64,000 bases of DNA from an uncultured Dorea sp. (GCA_910584615.1 CAJUAM010000015.1:1-64000), one strand, 5' to 3'; counted from the stretch's first letter, positions 54,780-63,828 are shown. The notes: generated by a model not told the origin, from the letters alone. Numbers and translations: made by a program.

Positions 54780-55319
54780 ATGGGAGTATTAGATAAATTC
54801 TTGGACATCATGAAATTAAGTGATGATGAAGACGATTACGATGATTTCTATGATGATGAATATGATGATGAATATAATGAGAAGCCCAAAAAAGGATTCT
54901 TTAATAGAAATAAATCTTACGAAGAAGAAGAGGAGGAAACTTATGATGTTGCTCCACGTTCGAAAGGAAGTTCCCGTTCCAGCAGCAAAGTGACTCCAAT
55001 GCGCCAGCCTGCAAGAAGGAACAATGTCAGTATGGAAGTCTGTGTTGTAAAGCCGACTTCTGTTGAAGATTCACGGGAGATTACAGAGACACTCCTTAGC
55101 GGGCGTACTGTCATTTTGAACCTTGAGGGTCTGGATCTTGAGATCGCCCAGAGGATCATTGATTTTACTTCTGGAGCAACTTATGCTATTGACGGTAATC
55201 TGCAGAAGATTTCCAATTATATCTTCTTAGTGACACCAACTAATGTAGATATATCCGGAGATCTTCAGGATCTTTTGAACACATCCTTTGATGCTTCTTC
55301 CATGCGCTCAAGATTCTAA
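54780..55319 (+). CDS. sepF: Cell-division protein SepF
   Basis: 179 residues. An amphipathic N-terminal helix (VLDKFLDIMKLS), a very acidic linker (residues 16-65), then the SepF fold with VVKPTSVEDSREITETLLSG and IDFTSGATYAIDGN. It anchors FtsZ to the membrane. Its stop shares bases with the ylmH start; ylmG is absent. Confidence 0.93.
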   Translation: MGVLDKFLDIMKLSDDEDDYDDFYDDEYDDEYNEKPKKGFFNRNKSYEEEEEETYDVAPRSKGSSRSSSKVTPMRQPARRNNVSMEVCVVKPTSVEDSREITETLLSGRTVILNLEGLDLEIAQRIIDFTSGATYAIDGNLQKISNYIFLVTPTNVDISGDLQDLLNTSFDASSMRSRF

Positions 55320-56134
55320 TGGTTTGCGCTATGAATAAAGAAGAACTCATGTTAAGAAAGCATCTGATTGATCTGTCAAACCGGGCATTTCATAGAGATA
55401 TTGTGACCTTTTCAGATTTTTTGAATCTGAATGAACTACATATACTTCATACAACACCAAAAGAGTTGTTTAGGACAAGGTGTATCTCTTTCGGTGGACA
55501 TGATCTATCCGAGCGTCAGATGATAGCGTTTCTCCCTGATGCTCTTTATTATGCTTTGTCAGATAAGGACTGCCCGACTTCAAAAGGAACGTTGCCTTTT
55601 GGATATAAATATCCGATCCAGGCAGTTGTTGTTGGTCCCTTGAATCCTAAATTCGCGGAGGATCTATCGCATCGGGATTATCTTGGCTCTGTAATGAATC
55701 TTGGAGTAGAGCGGTCTAAATTCGGAGATATCATAGTTATGGATACAGAAGCAGTCATTTTTGTGTGTGAAGAGATTGTAGAGTACGTGCTCCATAACCT
55801 GAACTGTGTCCGTCATACTCCGGTACAGTGTCAAAAAAGAGAGTTTCAGGATATCTCTTATACACCTTCTTTTATCCAGCTTAAAGGTACGGTCCCTTCT
55901 GTAAGACTTGATACAGTAATGTCTGTAGCCTTCCCTATGTCAAGAAGCAAGCTTACCGCATACATTACAGCCGGGAAAGTGTTTGTCAACGGAAAACTCA
56001 TCACAAGCAACGGTTACCGGTTAGAAGAAGGACAATTTATTTCCGTAAGGGGATTGGGACGGATCTCTTATGAAGGGATTTTATCTGAAACAAAGAAAGG
56101 CCGTTATTATATTTCTGTAAAAAAATATGTGTGA
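55319..56134 (+). CDS. S4-domain RNA-binding protein YlmH
   Basis: 271 residues. The C-terminal S4 domain is VRLDTVMSVAFPMSRSKLTAYITAGKVFVNGKL (about 193-225); the N-terminal part has GHDLSERQMIAFLPD. YlmH helps free ribosomes blocked by peptidyl-tRNA. ATG 55331 is an alternative start. Confidence 0.9.
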   Translation: MVCAMNKEELMLRKHLIDLSNRAFHRDIVTFSDFLNLNELHILHTTPKELFRTRCISFGGHDLSERQMIAFLPDALYYALSDKDCPTSKGTLPFGYKYPIQAVVVGPLNPKFAEDLSHRDYLGSVMNLGVERSKFGDIIVMDTEAVIFVCEEIVEYVLHNLNCVRHTPVQCQKREFQDISYTPSFIQLKGTVPSVRLDTVMSVAFPMSRSKLTAYITAGKVFVNGKLITSNGYRLEEGQFISVRGLGRISYEGILSETKKGRYYISVKKYV

Positions 56135-56198
56135 ATTATGCAGCAGAGAAAAATGCGGCTGTTTTTCTTTTCCAGAAAAATAGTGAGGATGATAAAAT

Positions 56199-56738
56199 AT
56201 GAAACTTGTTAGTACAAAAAACCAGACCAGACATAATCGGATCAGACATTATATATCGGCCATGATACTGGTCTTACTTGGAGTAATGATGGATCAGTAT
56301 ACGAAGCATCTGGCAGTTGCACACTTGAAAGAACAGAAACCTTTTGTGATATTTAAGAACGTATTTGAACTGCAATATCTGGAAAACAAAGGAGCGGCTT
56401 TTGGACTGCTTCAGAATCAGCAGTTCTTTTTTATCATCAGTGTTGTTATCATCAGCATTGTAATCATATGGTTCTATGTAAGAGTGCCGATGGACCGTAA
56501 GTTTCTGCCTCTGCGTCTCTGCGCGGTTTTTGTCATGACCGGTGCGCTGGGGAATTGTATTGACCGTATAAGCCAGGGATTTGTTGTTGATTTTTTTTAT
56601 TTCAAACTGATCAATTTCCCTATATTTAATGTTGCAGATATTTATGTGACAGTTGCAACATTTCTGCTGGCATTTTTACTGATTTTTTATTATAAAGATG
56701 CAGATCTGGAGCTAATTTACCGCAGCAAGATTAAATGA
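56199..56738 (+). CDS. lspA: Lipoprotein signal peptidase LspA
   Basis: 179 residues, four helices. The aspartyl dyad is in GALGNCIDR and FNVADIYVTVA; ENKGAAFGLLQ is the family motif. It cleaves prolipoproteins such as the lipoprotein at 11.3 kb. The N-terminus is longer by about 15 residues than usual. Confidence 0.94.
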   Translation: MKLVSTKNQTRHNRIRHYISAMILVLLGVMMDQYTKHLAVAHLKEQKPFVIFKNVFELQYLENKGAAFGLLQNQQFFFIISVVIISIVIIWFYVRVPMDRKFLPLRLCAVFVMTGALGNCIDRISQGFVVDFFYFKLINFPIFNVADIYVTVATFLLAFLLIFYYKDADLELIYRSKIK

Positions 56739-56813
56739 TACCAAGATCAAAAAACTTTGACGTCAACATAATAAATTTATCTATCAAAATAGTAAAGGTA
56801 AGGTTAAAGCAGT

Positions 56814-57734
56814 TTGAATGAACTTATTACAGTAGAAGATGAAGCGGGAGAGCGGATCGATAAATTTCTTTCCGAAGAGCTTTCTGACCGTTCCCGTTCA
56901 TTTCTTCAAAAACTGATCAAAGAACAATATGTAAAAGTCAATGGTAAACCTGTAAAATCAAGTTACAGGCTTATTTTTGGTGATCTTGTTTCCATTTTTT
57001 TTCCAGAACCAGAAAAACTGGATATCGCTGCTGAAAACATTCCGTTGGACATATTATATGAAGATGATGATATCATCATTGTGAATAAACCAAAACAGAT
57101 GGTTGTACATCCGGCACCCGGGCATTATTCCGGCACACTGGTAAACGCCCTTTTATACCACTGCAATGACAATCTGTCCGGAATTAACGGAAAACTCCGT
57201 CCGGGTATCGTACACCGGATTGATATGGATACTACCGGTTCTCTGTTGGTGTGTAAGAATGACACAGCACATCAGTCTCTTTCCGGGCAGCTAAAGGAAC
57301 ATTCCATTCACAGAGTCTACGAAGCAGTTGTCCACGGAAATCTGAAAGAAGATACCGGAAAGATCGATACTCCTATAGGAAGGCATCCGACAGAGCGCAA
57401 GAAGATGAGTACCTTTGCGAAAAACGGAAGAGAAGCAGTCACTCATTATAATGTACTGGAACGTTTCGGTCAATTTACCTATATCCAGTGCAGGCTGGAA
57501 ACAGGGCGCACTCATCAGATCCGGGTACACATGGCAAGTATCGGTCATCCGCTGCTTGGAGATCTTGTCTATGGTCCAAAGAAATGTCCGTTTCTAAACC
57601 TTCAGGGACAGACGCTCCATGCAAAAACTCTTGGATTTATCCACCCAAAAACAGGAGAGTATGTGGAATTTAACGCCGCCCTTCCAAAGTACTTTACGGA
57701 CTTGCTTGATAAACTCAGGATAAGCACCAAGTAG
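56814..57734 (+). CDS. RluD-family 23S rRNA pseudouridine synthase
   Basis: 306 residues from TTG 56814. An S4 domain (IDKFLSEELSDRSRSFLQKLI) precedes the catalytic HRIDMDTTGSLLV (Asp) and the tail RTHQIRVHMASIGHPLLGD. It follows lspA, a conserved pair. The position modified is not certain from sequence. Confidence 0.93.
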   Translation: MNELITVEDEAGERIDKFLSEELSDRSRSFLQKLIKEQYVKVNGKPVKSSYRLIFGDLVSIFFPEPEKLDIAAENIPLDILYEDDDIIIVNKPKQMVVHPAPGHYSGTLVNALLYHCNDNLSGINGKLRPGIVHRIDMDTTGSLLVCKNDTAHQSLSGQLKEHSIHRVYEAVVHGNLKEDTGKIDTPIGRHPTERKKMSTFAKNGREAVTHYNVLERFGQFTYIQCRLETGRTHQIRVHMASIGHPLLGDLVYGPKKCPFLNLQGQTLHAKTLGFIHPKTGEYVEFNAALPKYFTDLLDKLRISTK

Positions 57735-57838
57735 GCGTGAGATAAATAATTGTGTACTTTTCCTTAAAATTATTATATAATATTAAATCATATGTAAATT
57801 ATTTGCATATCAGCTATTAAAAGGAGCGTGATACGTTT

Positions 57839-58489
57839 ATGACAGAAGCAAAGACAAAAACAATCATTACCATAGGAAGACAATTTGGAAGTGCCGGACG
57901 GGAAATCGGGAGAAAAGTTGCAAAAGATCTCGGCATTAAACTATACGATAGAGAAATGCTTGACCGTGCCGCAAAAGAAAGTGGGATTTGTCAGGAATTA
58001 TTTGAAACCCATGATGAAAAACCGACCAACAGTTTCCTCTATTCTCTTGTTATGGATACTTATTCTTTAGGATATACGGCAGGAAGCTATTCGGACATGC
58101 CTATTAACCATAAAGTATTTTTAGCACAGTTTGACGCGATTAAAAAGATTGCGGATGAGGGTCCCTGTATCCTTGTCGGCAGATGTGCGGACTATGCATT
58201 AGAAGAATATGACAACGTGCTGAGACTTTTCGTGCATGCTGACATGAATGCCAGAATACGCCGTATAGCACGGATCTATGATCTGACAGATGCAAAAGCA
58301 AAAGATATGATCACTAAGACAGATAAGAAACGCGCAAGCTATTATAACTATTATAGTAATAAAAAATGGGGAGCATCTGACAGTTATGACGTAAGCATCT
58401 GCAGTTCCATGCTGGGAATTAACGGAACCGCAGAATTTATAGAACGTCTGGTTCACCAAAAAGAAAGTGTAACCGACACAAAATTATAA
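57839..58489 (+). CDS. Cytidylate kinase-like protein
   Basis: 216 residues. IITIGRQFGSAGREIGRKVAKDLG is the P-loop of the cytidylate-kinase-like family; CILVGRCADYALEEYDNVLRLFVHAD and the LID-like KTDKKRASYYNYYSNKKWG follow. It is common in gut Clostridia beside or apart from true cmk; the substrate is untested. AAGGAGCG upstream. Confidence 0.85.
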   Translation: MTEAKTKTIITIGRQFGSAGREIGRKVAKDLGIKLYDREMLDRAAKESGICQELFETHDEKPTNSFLYSLVMDTYSLGYTAGSYSDMPINHKVFLAQFDAIKKIADEGPCILVGRCADYALEEYDNVLRLFVHADMNARIRRIARIYDLTDAKAKDMITKTDKKRASYYNYYSNKKWGASDSYDVSICSSMLGINGTAEFIERLVHQKESVTDTKL

Positions 58490-58501
58490 AAATAATAAGC
58501 A

Positions 58502-58559
58502 ATGGCCGGAATGTTTTCTTGTATATATCTATCTTACATGAATGACTCGTTCCGGCCAT
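58502..58559. repeat. Inverted repeat in the ttcA-like 3' end
   Basis: ATGGCCGGAA (58502-58511) and TTCCGGCCAT (58550-58559) are perfect arms with a 38-base loop; the right arm lies in the last codons of the ttcA-like gene. It could terminate the convergent cytidylate-kinase-like transcript. Confidence 0.5.
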
Positions 58560-59263
58560 CCTTTTATATTGCCGTTAAGAATAGCAGTAAACATTCGCTT
58601 TTTGACACCATGATGTTCTCTGTTTAACTGCTGGATCAGCTCTTTGGCATACTGACGTTTTGTATAGCCGTCAATCGGACATCTGCTTTTTACAATCGGA
58701 AGATCATACTTATTCTTGAAACCGATAACATCAGCTTCATCCACAAACATCATAGGACGGATAACCGTCAGGTCCATACGGTCTAAATAAGTTCTTGGTG
58801 AGAAAGAGTAAAAACGCCCTTCAAAAAGCAGGCTGAGCAGCATTGTCTCAACAATATCATCTGTATGATGCGCATAAGCAACTTTATTGCAGCCCATCTC
58901 TTTTACTGCCTGATTCAGCGCGCCTTTTCTCATCTTGGCACATAAAGAACAAGGATTGCTTTCCTTTCGCTCTTCGAATAGAAGATGGGCAATATCCGTC
59001 TTTACTATATGGTAAGGAACTTTAAGTTCCCTGCATAACTGATCTACAGGAGAAAAATCACACTTTTCATATCCCAGATCTACCGTTACAGCACTCAATT
59101 CAAAATGTTTCGGGTAAAAACGTTTCAGACCATGCAGAGCATATAAAAGTGTCAGGCTGTCCTTACCTCCAGAAATTCCGACCGCAATATGATCCCCTTC
59201 ATCAATCATCTGATATTCATCCACGGCCTTGCGTGTATAGCTTAAAAGCTGCTGCAGTTTCAT
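58529..59263 (-). CDS. TtcA-like tRNA 2-thiolation protein
   Basis: 244 residues. PP-loop ATPase motif VGISGGKDSLTLLYAL; Cys pair in NPCSLCAKMRKG and another Cys in KSRCPIDG, which in TtcA bind an Fe-S cluster. It adenylates and thiolates tRNA cytidine or uridine. GGTGATAAAAAG upstream. Clostridial TtcA-like proteins form their own branch, so the target base is uncertain. Confidence 0.88.
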   Translation of the reverse strand: MKLQQLLSYTRKAVDEYQMIDEGDHIAVGISGGKDSLTLLYALHGLKRFYPKHFELSAVTVDLGYEKCDFSPVDQLCRELKVPYHIVKTDIAHLLFEERKESNPCSLCAKMRKGALNQAVKEMGCNKVAYAHHTDDIVETMLLSLLFEGRFYSFSPRTYLDRMDLTVIRPMMFVDEADVIGFKNKYDLPIVKSRCPIDGYTKRQYAKELIQQLNREHHGVKKRMFTAILNGNIKGWPERVIHVR

Positions 59264-59286
59264 CTTTTTATCACCTTTCCTCAGAA

Positions 59287-60348
59287 TTACGACTCTCTTA
59301 ACTTGACTGCGGATGCCGCCATGCGCCTTCTGTCTTCATCAATTGCCGCGTAATGTTTTTTCGTTGTATTTACATCCTTATGCCCCAAAACATCTGCAAC
59401 AAGGTAGATATCCCCTGTTTCCTTATAAAGAGAAGTACCGTAAGTACTCCGCAGTTTATGAGGTGTAATTTTTTTATTAGGTGTTACTTGTCTGGCATAC
59501 TTTTTTACCATATTCTCAACTGCCTGCACACCCATACGACGTCTTTGCGTTGACAAAAAAAGTGCATTCTCATGCCCTGAGAGAGGAGTGATCGCCTTGC
59601 GGTCCCCTTCAAGATATCGTCTTAATGCATCGGCAACTTCATCCCCAAAATACACAACCATCTGATTTCCGCCTTTGCGGGTTACTGTAATGCCATTATT
59701 TTTAAAATCAACATCATTCAGATCCAGTCCTACGCACTCTGAAACACGGATACCAGTACCCAAAAGCAGCGTAAGGATTGCCAGATCCCTCTCTTTAGTC
59801 TTATGATAGTAAGTAAGTGCCTGTCCGGTAAGCTTATCACCTGCTGATTCCACAAAATCAAGCAGCATGGCAACTTCATCCGCATCCAGCCGGATAATTG
59901 CCTTCTCATGGATCTTTGGCATTTCTACCAGGAGCATCGGATTATTAGAAATCACCTGGCGCTTATAGTAGTAGCCATAAAAGCTTCTTAACGAGGACAT
60001 TTTTCTGGCAAGTCCCTTTTCGCCGTTTACCATTGTTTCATCGTCGTCACGTTTATAGACTTTAAGATATTCCATATATTCTTCAATATCAACCGGTTCG
60101 AGATTCTCCAGATCAGACGCGCTAAACTGATCAATAGTATAATAACTGTATATCGGATTATTCTCCATCAGATAATGGTAAAAGACCCTGATATCATACG
60201 CGTAATTCATTCGAGTCCGTATAGATGATGTCGGTTCGATAGCCCGGAAAAAATCATAAGCAAATGGCGGCAGTGTCTTTAAGATATCCCTTAACCGCAA
60301 AGTATAATCAATGTTTGTTTGTTCATGATATGTACGTTGTCTGGTCAT
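59287..60348 (-). CDS. Large Xer-type tyrosine recombinase
   Basis: 353 residues. N-terminal SAM-like core with an extra ~45 residues (DYTLRLRDILKTLPPFAYDFF), then the catalytic domain: Arg in GTGIRVSE, Lys in VTRKGGNQ, HKLRSTYG, GHKDV and Tyr in TKKHYAA. XerC/D have about 300 residues; this size and start resemble the single-recombinase XerS type. It likely resolves chromosome dimers, but a phage-type integrase cannot be excluded. No att site or phage genes are adjacent. Confidence 0.85.
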   Translation of the reverse strand: MTRQRTYHEQTNIDYTLRLRDILKTLPPFAYDFFRAIEPTSSIRTRMNYAYDIRVFYHYLMENNPIYSYYTIDQFSASDLENLEPVDIEEYMEYLKVYKRDDDETMVNGEKGLARKMSSLRSFYGYYYKRQVISNNPMLLVEMPKIHEKAIIRLDADEVAMLLDFVESAGDKLTGQALTYYHKTKERDLAILTLLLGTGIRVSECVGLDLNDVDFKNNGITVTRKGGNQMVVYFGDEVADALRRYLEGDRKAITPLSGHENALFLSTQRRRMGVQAVENMVKKYARQVTPNKKITPHKLRSTYGTSLYKETGDIYLVADVLGHKDVNTTKKHYAAIDEDRRRMAASAVKLRES

Positions 60349-60469
60349 ATAAAAACCCCCTTAAAACCCCTGAAATATCTATAATTTTACCATATTACAG
60401 CTTTTTTGTCCACATCTTTTGGAAAAATCAGTATTTTACGTATAGATATATTAATGCCTATTAGTAGTA

Positions 60470-60949
60470 TCAATTAATACTACTCCTTGGTTTTTGCGGA
60501 TTATTAACACTGTATTTCTTGTTGTGATTATGATCATCATCATTTTCATAATATGGAACTGTAAGATATTGTCCTGCATGTATCCGATCTGTTGTCAGGT
60601 GGTTGATCGCCATGACTTCATCAATATAATCATAGACAGAGTCATAATAAGATCCTTTATATTCTGCGGCGATTTCCCATAATGTGTCTCCATATTCAAT
60701 CACAATGCATTTGTAATACTTACTACAGTTTAGTGTTGTATCGGAAGAATTATCCCTGGCTTCTGCAAAATTGCCATTCACGATCACACTGAACATAAGC
60801 ATCATTATCAGAATCTGCAATCCGGATATCAGTTTTTGTTTCTTGGCCCCGCATCGATCATATAGCTTGTATATGATATCATGTATATCTATATCATATG
60901 TCCTCCTGCATTTCCTTCTCCTGTCTGTTATTATCGTTCTTTCTGTCAT
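60470..60949 (-). CDS. LysM membrane protein, YneA-like SOS division inhibitor candidate
   Basis: 159 residues from ATG 60949 (AAGGAGAAG upstream). A basic N-terminus with many Arg, one helix at about 45-62 (LQILIMMLMFSVIVN), and a LysM domain at 83-131 (IEYGDTLWEIAAEYKG to AGQYLTVPYY), then an Asn/His tail. It is divergent from lexA, with two SOS-box-like sites between it and its candidate -10. That is the arrangement of yneA in Bacillus, whose product halts division. Function is inferred. Confidence 0.72.
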   Translation of the reverse strand: MTERTIITDRRRKCRRTYDIDIHDIIYKLYDRCGAKKQKLISGLQILIMMLMFSVIVNGNFAEARDNSSDTTLNCSKYYKCIVIEYGDTLWEIAAEYKGSYYDSVYDYIDEVMAINHLTTDRIHAGQYLTVPYYENDDDHNHNKKYSVNNPQKPRSSIN

Positions 60950-60991
60950 ATTCTTCTCCTTGTTAAATATCACTTTATATCCAAATTACCG

Positions 60992-61017
60992 AATATCTGT
61001 TCTCGAACTTTTGTTCC
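60992..61017 (-). promoter_or_regulatory. Two SOS-box-like sites near the LysM gene
   Basis: GAATATCTGTTC (60992-61003, one mismatch) and GAACTTTTGTTC (61006-61017, perfect GAACnnnnGTTC). They sit just upstream of the TATAAA candidate -10 (60975-60980, minus strand) of the LysM gene. Confidence 0.7.
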
Positions 61018-61069
61018 TTCAGTATATAGATTAAAAATTAGATTGTCAATAGATTAAAGCAAAAAATAC

Positions 61070-61094
61070 GAACATATTTTCTAAACATTTGTTT
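61070..61094 (+). promoter_or_regulatory. Two SOS-box-like sites at the lexA promoter
   Basis: GAACATATTTTC (61070-61081, one mismatch) and AAACATTTGTTT (61083-61094, fits RAACnnnnGTTY). The second overlaps the lexA -35, implying autorepression. Confidence 0.65.
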
Positions 61095-61121
61095 GCTTTT
61101 TTTCTTCTGCTGTGATATTAT
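61093..61121 (+). promoter_or_regulatory. lexA promoter
   Basis: TTGCTT (61093-61098) and TATTAT (61116-61121), 17 bases apart; start codon 69 bases downstream of the -10. Confidence 0.65.
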
Positions 61122-61189
61122 AGATACAACAAGAAATTTCAGATGGATTTTGCAGTTATATTAGAATATATTAAAGGGAGGAATTATGT

Positions 61190-61804
61190 ATGGCACAGGG
61201 TAAGATCAGCGCAAAACAGCTTGAAATATTGGAATATATTAAATCACAGATATTAGACCGAGGTTTTCCGCCCGCAGTACGTGATATTTGTGAAGCGGTG
61301 AATCTAAAATCTACTTCTTCCGTTCACTCCCATCTGGAGACTCTGGAGAAGAACGGATATATAAGACGGGACCCTACAAAACCCCGGGCAATTGAGATAT
61401 TGGACGACAGTTTCAATCTGATCCGCCGTGAGATGGTCAATGTCCCGATCATAGGCCGTGTAGCCGCAGGAGAACCAATTTTAGCAGAACAGAACATCCA
61501 GAACTATTTCCCTATTCCTATGGAATTTATGCCGAACAAGCAGACATTCATGCTGAAAGTCAGAGGTGAAAGCATGATCAATGCTGGTATACTTGATGGA
61601 GATTACGTGCTTGTAGAAGAAAAAGAGACAGCCGAGAACGGCGAGATGGTGGTTGCTTTGATCGAAGACGGAGCTACTGTCAAGACCTTTTATAAGGAAG
61701 AAGGAGTTATCCGTCTGCAGCCTGAAAATGACACGATGGAGCCAATTATTGTTCCCGATTGTACCGTTCTGGGGAAAGTGATCGGTGTATTCCGCTTCAT
61801 GTAA
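61190..61804 (+). CDS. lexA: SOS repressor LexA
   Basis: 204 residues. N-terminal winged HTH (KQLEILEYIKSQILDRGFPP to STSSVHSHLETLEKNG), self-cleavage Ala-Gly in GRVAAGEPIL, catalytic Ser in VRGESMINAGI and Lys in GATVKTFYKE. RecA filaments trigger its cleavage, relieving repression of SOS genes including, by site position, the divergent LysM gene. GGGAGG upstream. Confidence 0.97.
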   Translation: MAQGKISAKQLEILEYIKSQILDRGFPPAVRDICEAVNLKSTSSVHSHLETLEKNGYIRRDPTKPRAIEILDDSFNLIRREMVNVPIIGRVAAGEPILAEQNIQNYFPIPMEFMPNKQTFMLKVRGESMINAGILDGDYVLVEEKETAENGEMVVALIEDGATVKTFYKEEGVIRLQPENDTMEPIIVPDCTVLGKVIGVFRFM

Positions 61805-61821
61805 ATTTTATCAGTATGCAA

Positions 61822-61863
61822 AAAAGCCAAAATACTTTCTGATGAAATATATTTTGGCTTTTA
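61822..61863 (+). terminator. Terminator after lexA
   Basis: AAAAGCCAAAATA pairs with TATTTTGGCTTTT around a 15-base loop. Confidence 0.85.
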
Positions 61864-61916
61864 CTAAAAACATATCTGTGATACAGATATTCATTTGTTA
61901 TAATAAACGATACGTC

Positions 61917-62258
61917 CTACATCTCGACAGCCTTTCCGTCGTTCCATATACGTTCAAGATTATAGAAAGAACGGCTTTCCTTATCAAAAATGTGCACGAT
62001 CACATCGCCGTAGTCCAGCAGTACCCATGCGCCTCCTTTACTGCCCTCCCGCTGTTTCAGTGAGTGCCCGGTCTTATGCATCTGTTCTTCCACATTTTCC
62101 ACAAGGGCATCCATCTGGCTGTTGCTGTTTCCGTTTGTAATCACAAAATAATCTGCCATAACCGAGATCGAAGATATATCAATCACTCTAATATCTTCGC
62201 CCTTTTTCTCCGCAAGTGCATCATAAATGATGCGAACCATATCTTTTCCCTGCTCCAT
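61917..62258 (-). CDS. rsfS: Ribosome silencing factor RsfS
   Basis: 113 residues: EDIRVIDISSISVMADYFVITNGNSNSQMDAL and GAWVLLDYGDVIVHIF are the Iojap/RsfS pattern. It binds uL14 and stops subunit joining in starvation. Downstream of yqeK by 1 base, the usual order. Confidence 0.95.
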   Translation of the reverse strand: MEQGKDMVRIIYDALAEKKGEDIRVIDISSISVMADYFVITNGNSNSQMDALVENVEEQMHKTGHSLKQREGSKGGAWVLLDYGDVIVHIFDKESRSFYNLERIWNDGKAVEM

Positions 62259-62259
62259 C

Positions 62260-62847
62260 TTAACCCTCCTGCTCTTTTAGTATTTTATGATAATAATGAT
62301 AAGTCTTTTCTGTCATTTCATCAATCGCAAGATTTTTACTCTTTAAATATTCAAGAGAATCCTTAAGCATCCGGTAGAGACACTCATCAATATTGTGAAA
62401 TGCCAGCCGCCTTACTTCTGCCATATTAGGGAGTTCTTCCCGCCCCGGCTCTATATAATCAGCGATATAGATAATCTTCTCTAAAAGTGTCATTGCCGGT
62501 TTTCCAGTAGTATGACTTTTAATTGCACACAGCACTTCATAATCTTCTATATGGTATTTCTTTTTTGCCATAAACGCACCAAGCTTTGCATGCAGCAGAC
62601 TCGGATTTTTAAGCTCCACATCTGATATTTCAAGATGGTATTTACGACATAATTTAACTTTTTTATCGTTTGGGATACATTTTGCACAGTCATGCAAAAG
62701 TCCGGCTAAAAGTGCTTGTTCCACATTCACATTATGGCACATAGCAAGTGCTGCGGCTGTATACATCACTCCAAGTGTATGCTCATAACGTTCTTTATCA
62801 AGCTTTTTTTGAATTTTTTTATTAACTCTGCTAATTTTGTGATTCAT
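62260..62847 (-). CDS. YqeK HD-domain hydrolase
   Basis: 195 residues. HTLGVMYTAAALAMCHNV, LLHDCAKCIP (HD pair) and KSHTTGKPAMTLLEKIIYIADYIEP. The family hydrolyses diadenosine tetraphosphate and occurs next to nadD and rsfS. It overlaps nadD by 17 bases. Confidence 0.92.
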   Translation of the reverse strand: MNHKISRVNKKIQKKLDKERYEHTLGVMYTAAALAMCHNVNVEQALLAGLLHDCAKCIPNDKKVKLCRKYHLEISDVELKNPSLLHAKLGAFMAKKKYHIEDYEVLCAIKSHTTGKPAMTLLEKIIYIADYIEPGREELPNMAEVRRLAFHNIDECLYRMLKDSLEYLKSKNLAIDEMTEKTYHYYHKILKEQEG

Positions 62848-63445
62848 ACAAACATTCCTTTTTAATGTATTCCTCTACTTTTTCCGGTACAAATCCTTGT
62901 ATACTTTTTCCATCTCTGATCCGTTCCCTTAACTCAGAAGAAGATACTTTTATGATAGGAGAAAAGAGAAGGCTGCATTTTGCATGATACTTTTTTTTCA
63001 GATAATCTATCTGTCTGTCCATCTCTTCTTTCGTATCCACTTCATCCCGGAAAGCTGCAAGTATGGTACAGGTAGGAAACAGCCTTTCTGGATGTACCCA
63101 TTTATCAACGGTAAACAAAGAATCCGCGCCAACAATAAAATAAAAATCATTCTCCGGATAAGTCTTAGAAAAGTGTTCCATTGTCTCATACGAGCAAGAA
63201 ACTTCCCTTCGGCTCGCTTCATACACCTCAAGGCGAAAGCCTGTACATCCTGCGATCGCTAACTTTACCATCTGAAGCCGGTCTTCTATAGTCGAGCTGA
63301 TATCTGCCAACGCCTTGTGGGGAGGATTCCCATTGGGCATGAACCATACTTTGTCAAGTCCAAACTGCTCGTATGCAGCTTTGGCAATTGCAAGATGCCC
63401 ATTGTGAACGGGATCAAAGGTGCCTCCCATAATTCCTATCTTCAT
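62831..63445 (-). CDS. nadD: Nicotinate-nucleotide adenylyltransferase
   Basis: 204 residues from ATG 63445. KIGIMGGTFDPVHNGHLAIA holds the nucleotidyl-transferase HxGH motif; FIVGADSLFTVDKW and SSSELRERIRDG complete the pattern. It makes deamido-NAD from NaMN and ATP. Confidence 0.95.
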   Translation of the reverse strand: MKIGIMGGTFDPVHNGHLAIAKAAYEQFGLDKVWFMPNGNPPHKALADISSTIEDRLQMVKLAIAGCTGFRLEVYEASRREVSCSYETMEHFSKTYPENDFYFIVGADSLFTVDKWVHPERLFPTCTILAAFRDEVDTKEEMDRQIDYLKKKYHAKCSLLFSPIIKVSSSELRERIRDGKSIQGFVPEKVEEYIKKECLYESQN

Positions 63446-63497
63446 GTCATCTATCCTCACATGCAATTTTAATTTTTAACAAATGCTTCCTTTCCAA

Positions 63498-63788
63498 TCA
63501 CGGAAGCTGGATTTTTTTGTTTTTATCTTTTCCCTCACGATAAAGAACGATTTTTCTTCCGATTATCTGAACTACATCAGAATGTGTCCGTTCTGACAAA
63601 AGAACTGCCAGCTCTTTTGGATCATCAGCACAGCTTTTCAGAACACTGACTTTAATTAATTCTCTTGCTGCCAGCGCTTCATCAATTGCTTTTGTAAATT
63701 CCGGTGTCATACTGCTCTTGCCAAGCTGGAACACCGGATCCATCTTCATTGCAAGACTTTTTAAATATGCTCTCTGTTTTGTCGTCAT
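63498..63788 (-). CDS. yhbY: YhbY-family ribosome assembly RNA-binding protein
   Basis: 96 residues. The CRM-domain signature is RAYLKSLAMKMDPVFQLGKS, and SDVVQIIGRKIVLYRE ends it. It binds pre-50S particles. It stands between obgE and nadD. Confidence 0.93.
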   Translation of the reverse strand: MTTKQRAYLKSLAMKMDPVFQLGKSSMTPEFTKAIDEALAARELIKVSVLKSCADDPKELAVLLSERTHSDVVQIIGRKIVLYREGKDKNKKIQLP

Positions 63789-63828
63789 AGATAAGACTCC
63801 TATAGGTTATTGCTTCCATGTTAATAAT

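Noticed and set aside
59287..60348. Recombinase as sign of a nearby prophage or integrative element
   Set aside because: Neighbours are core genes; no attachment-site repeats or phage genes were seen.
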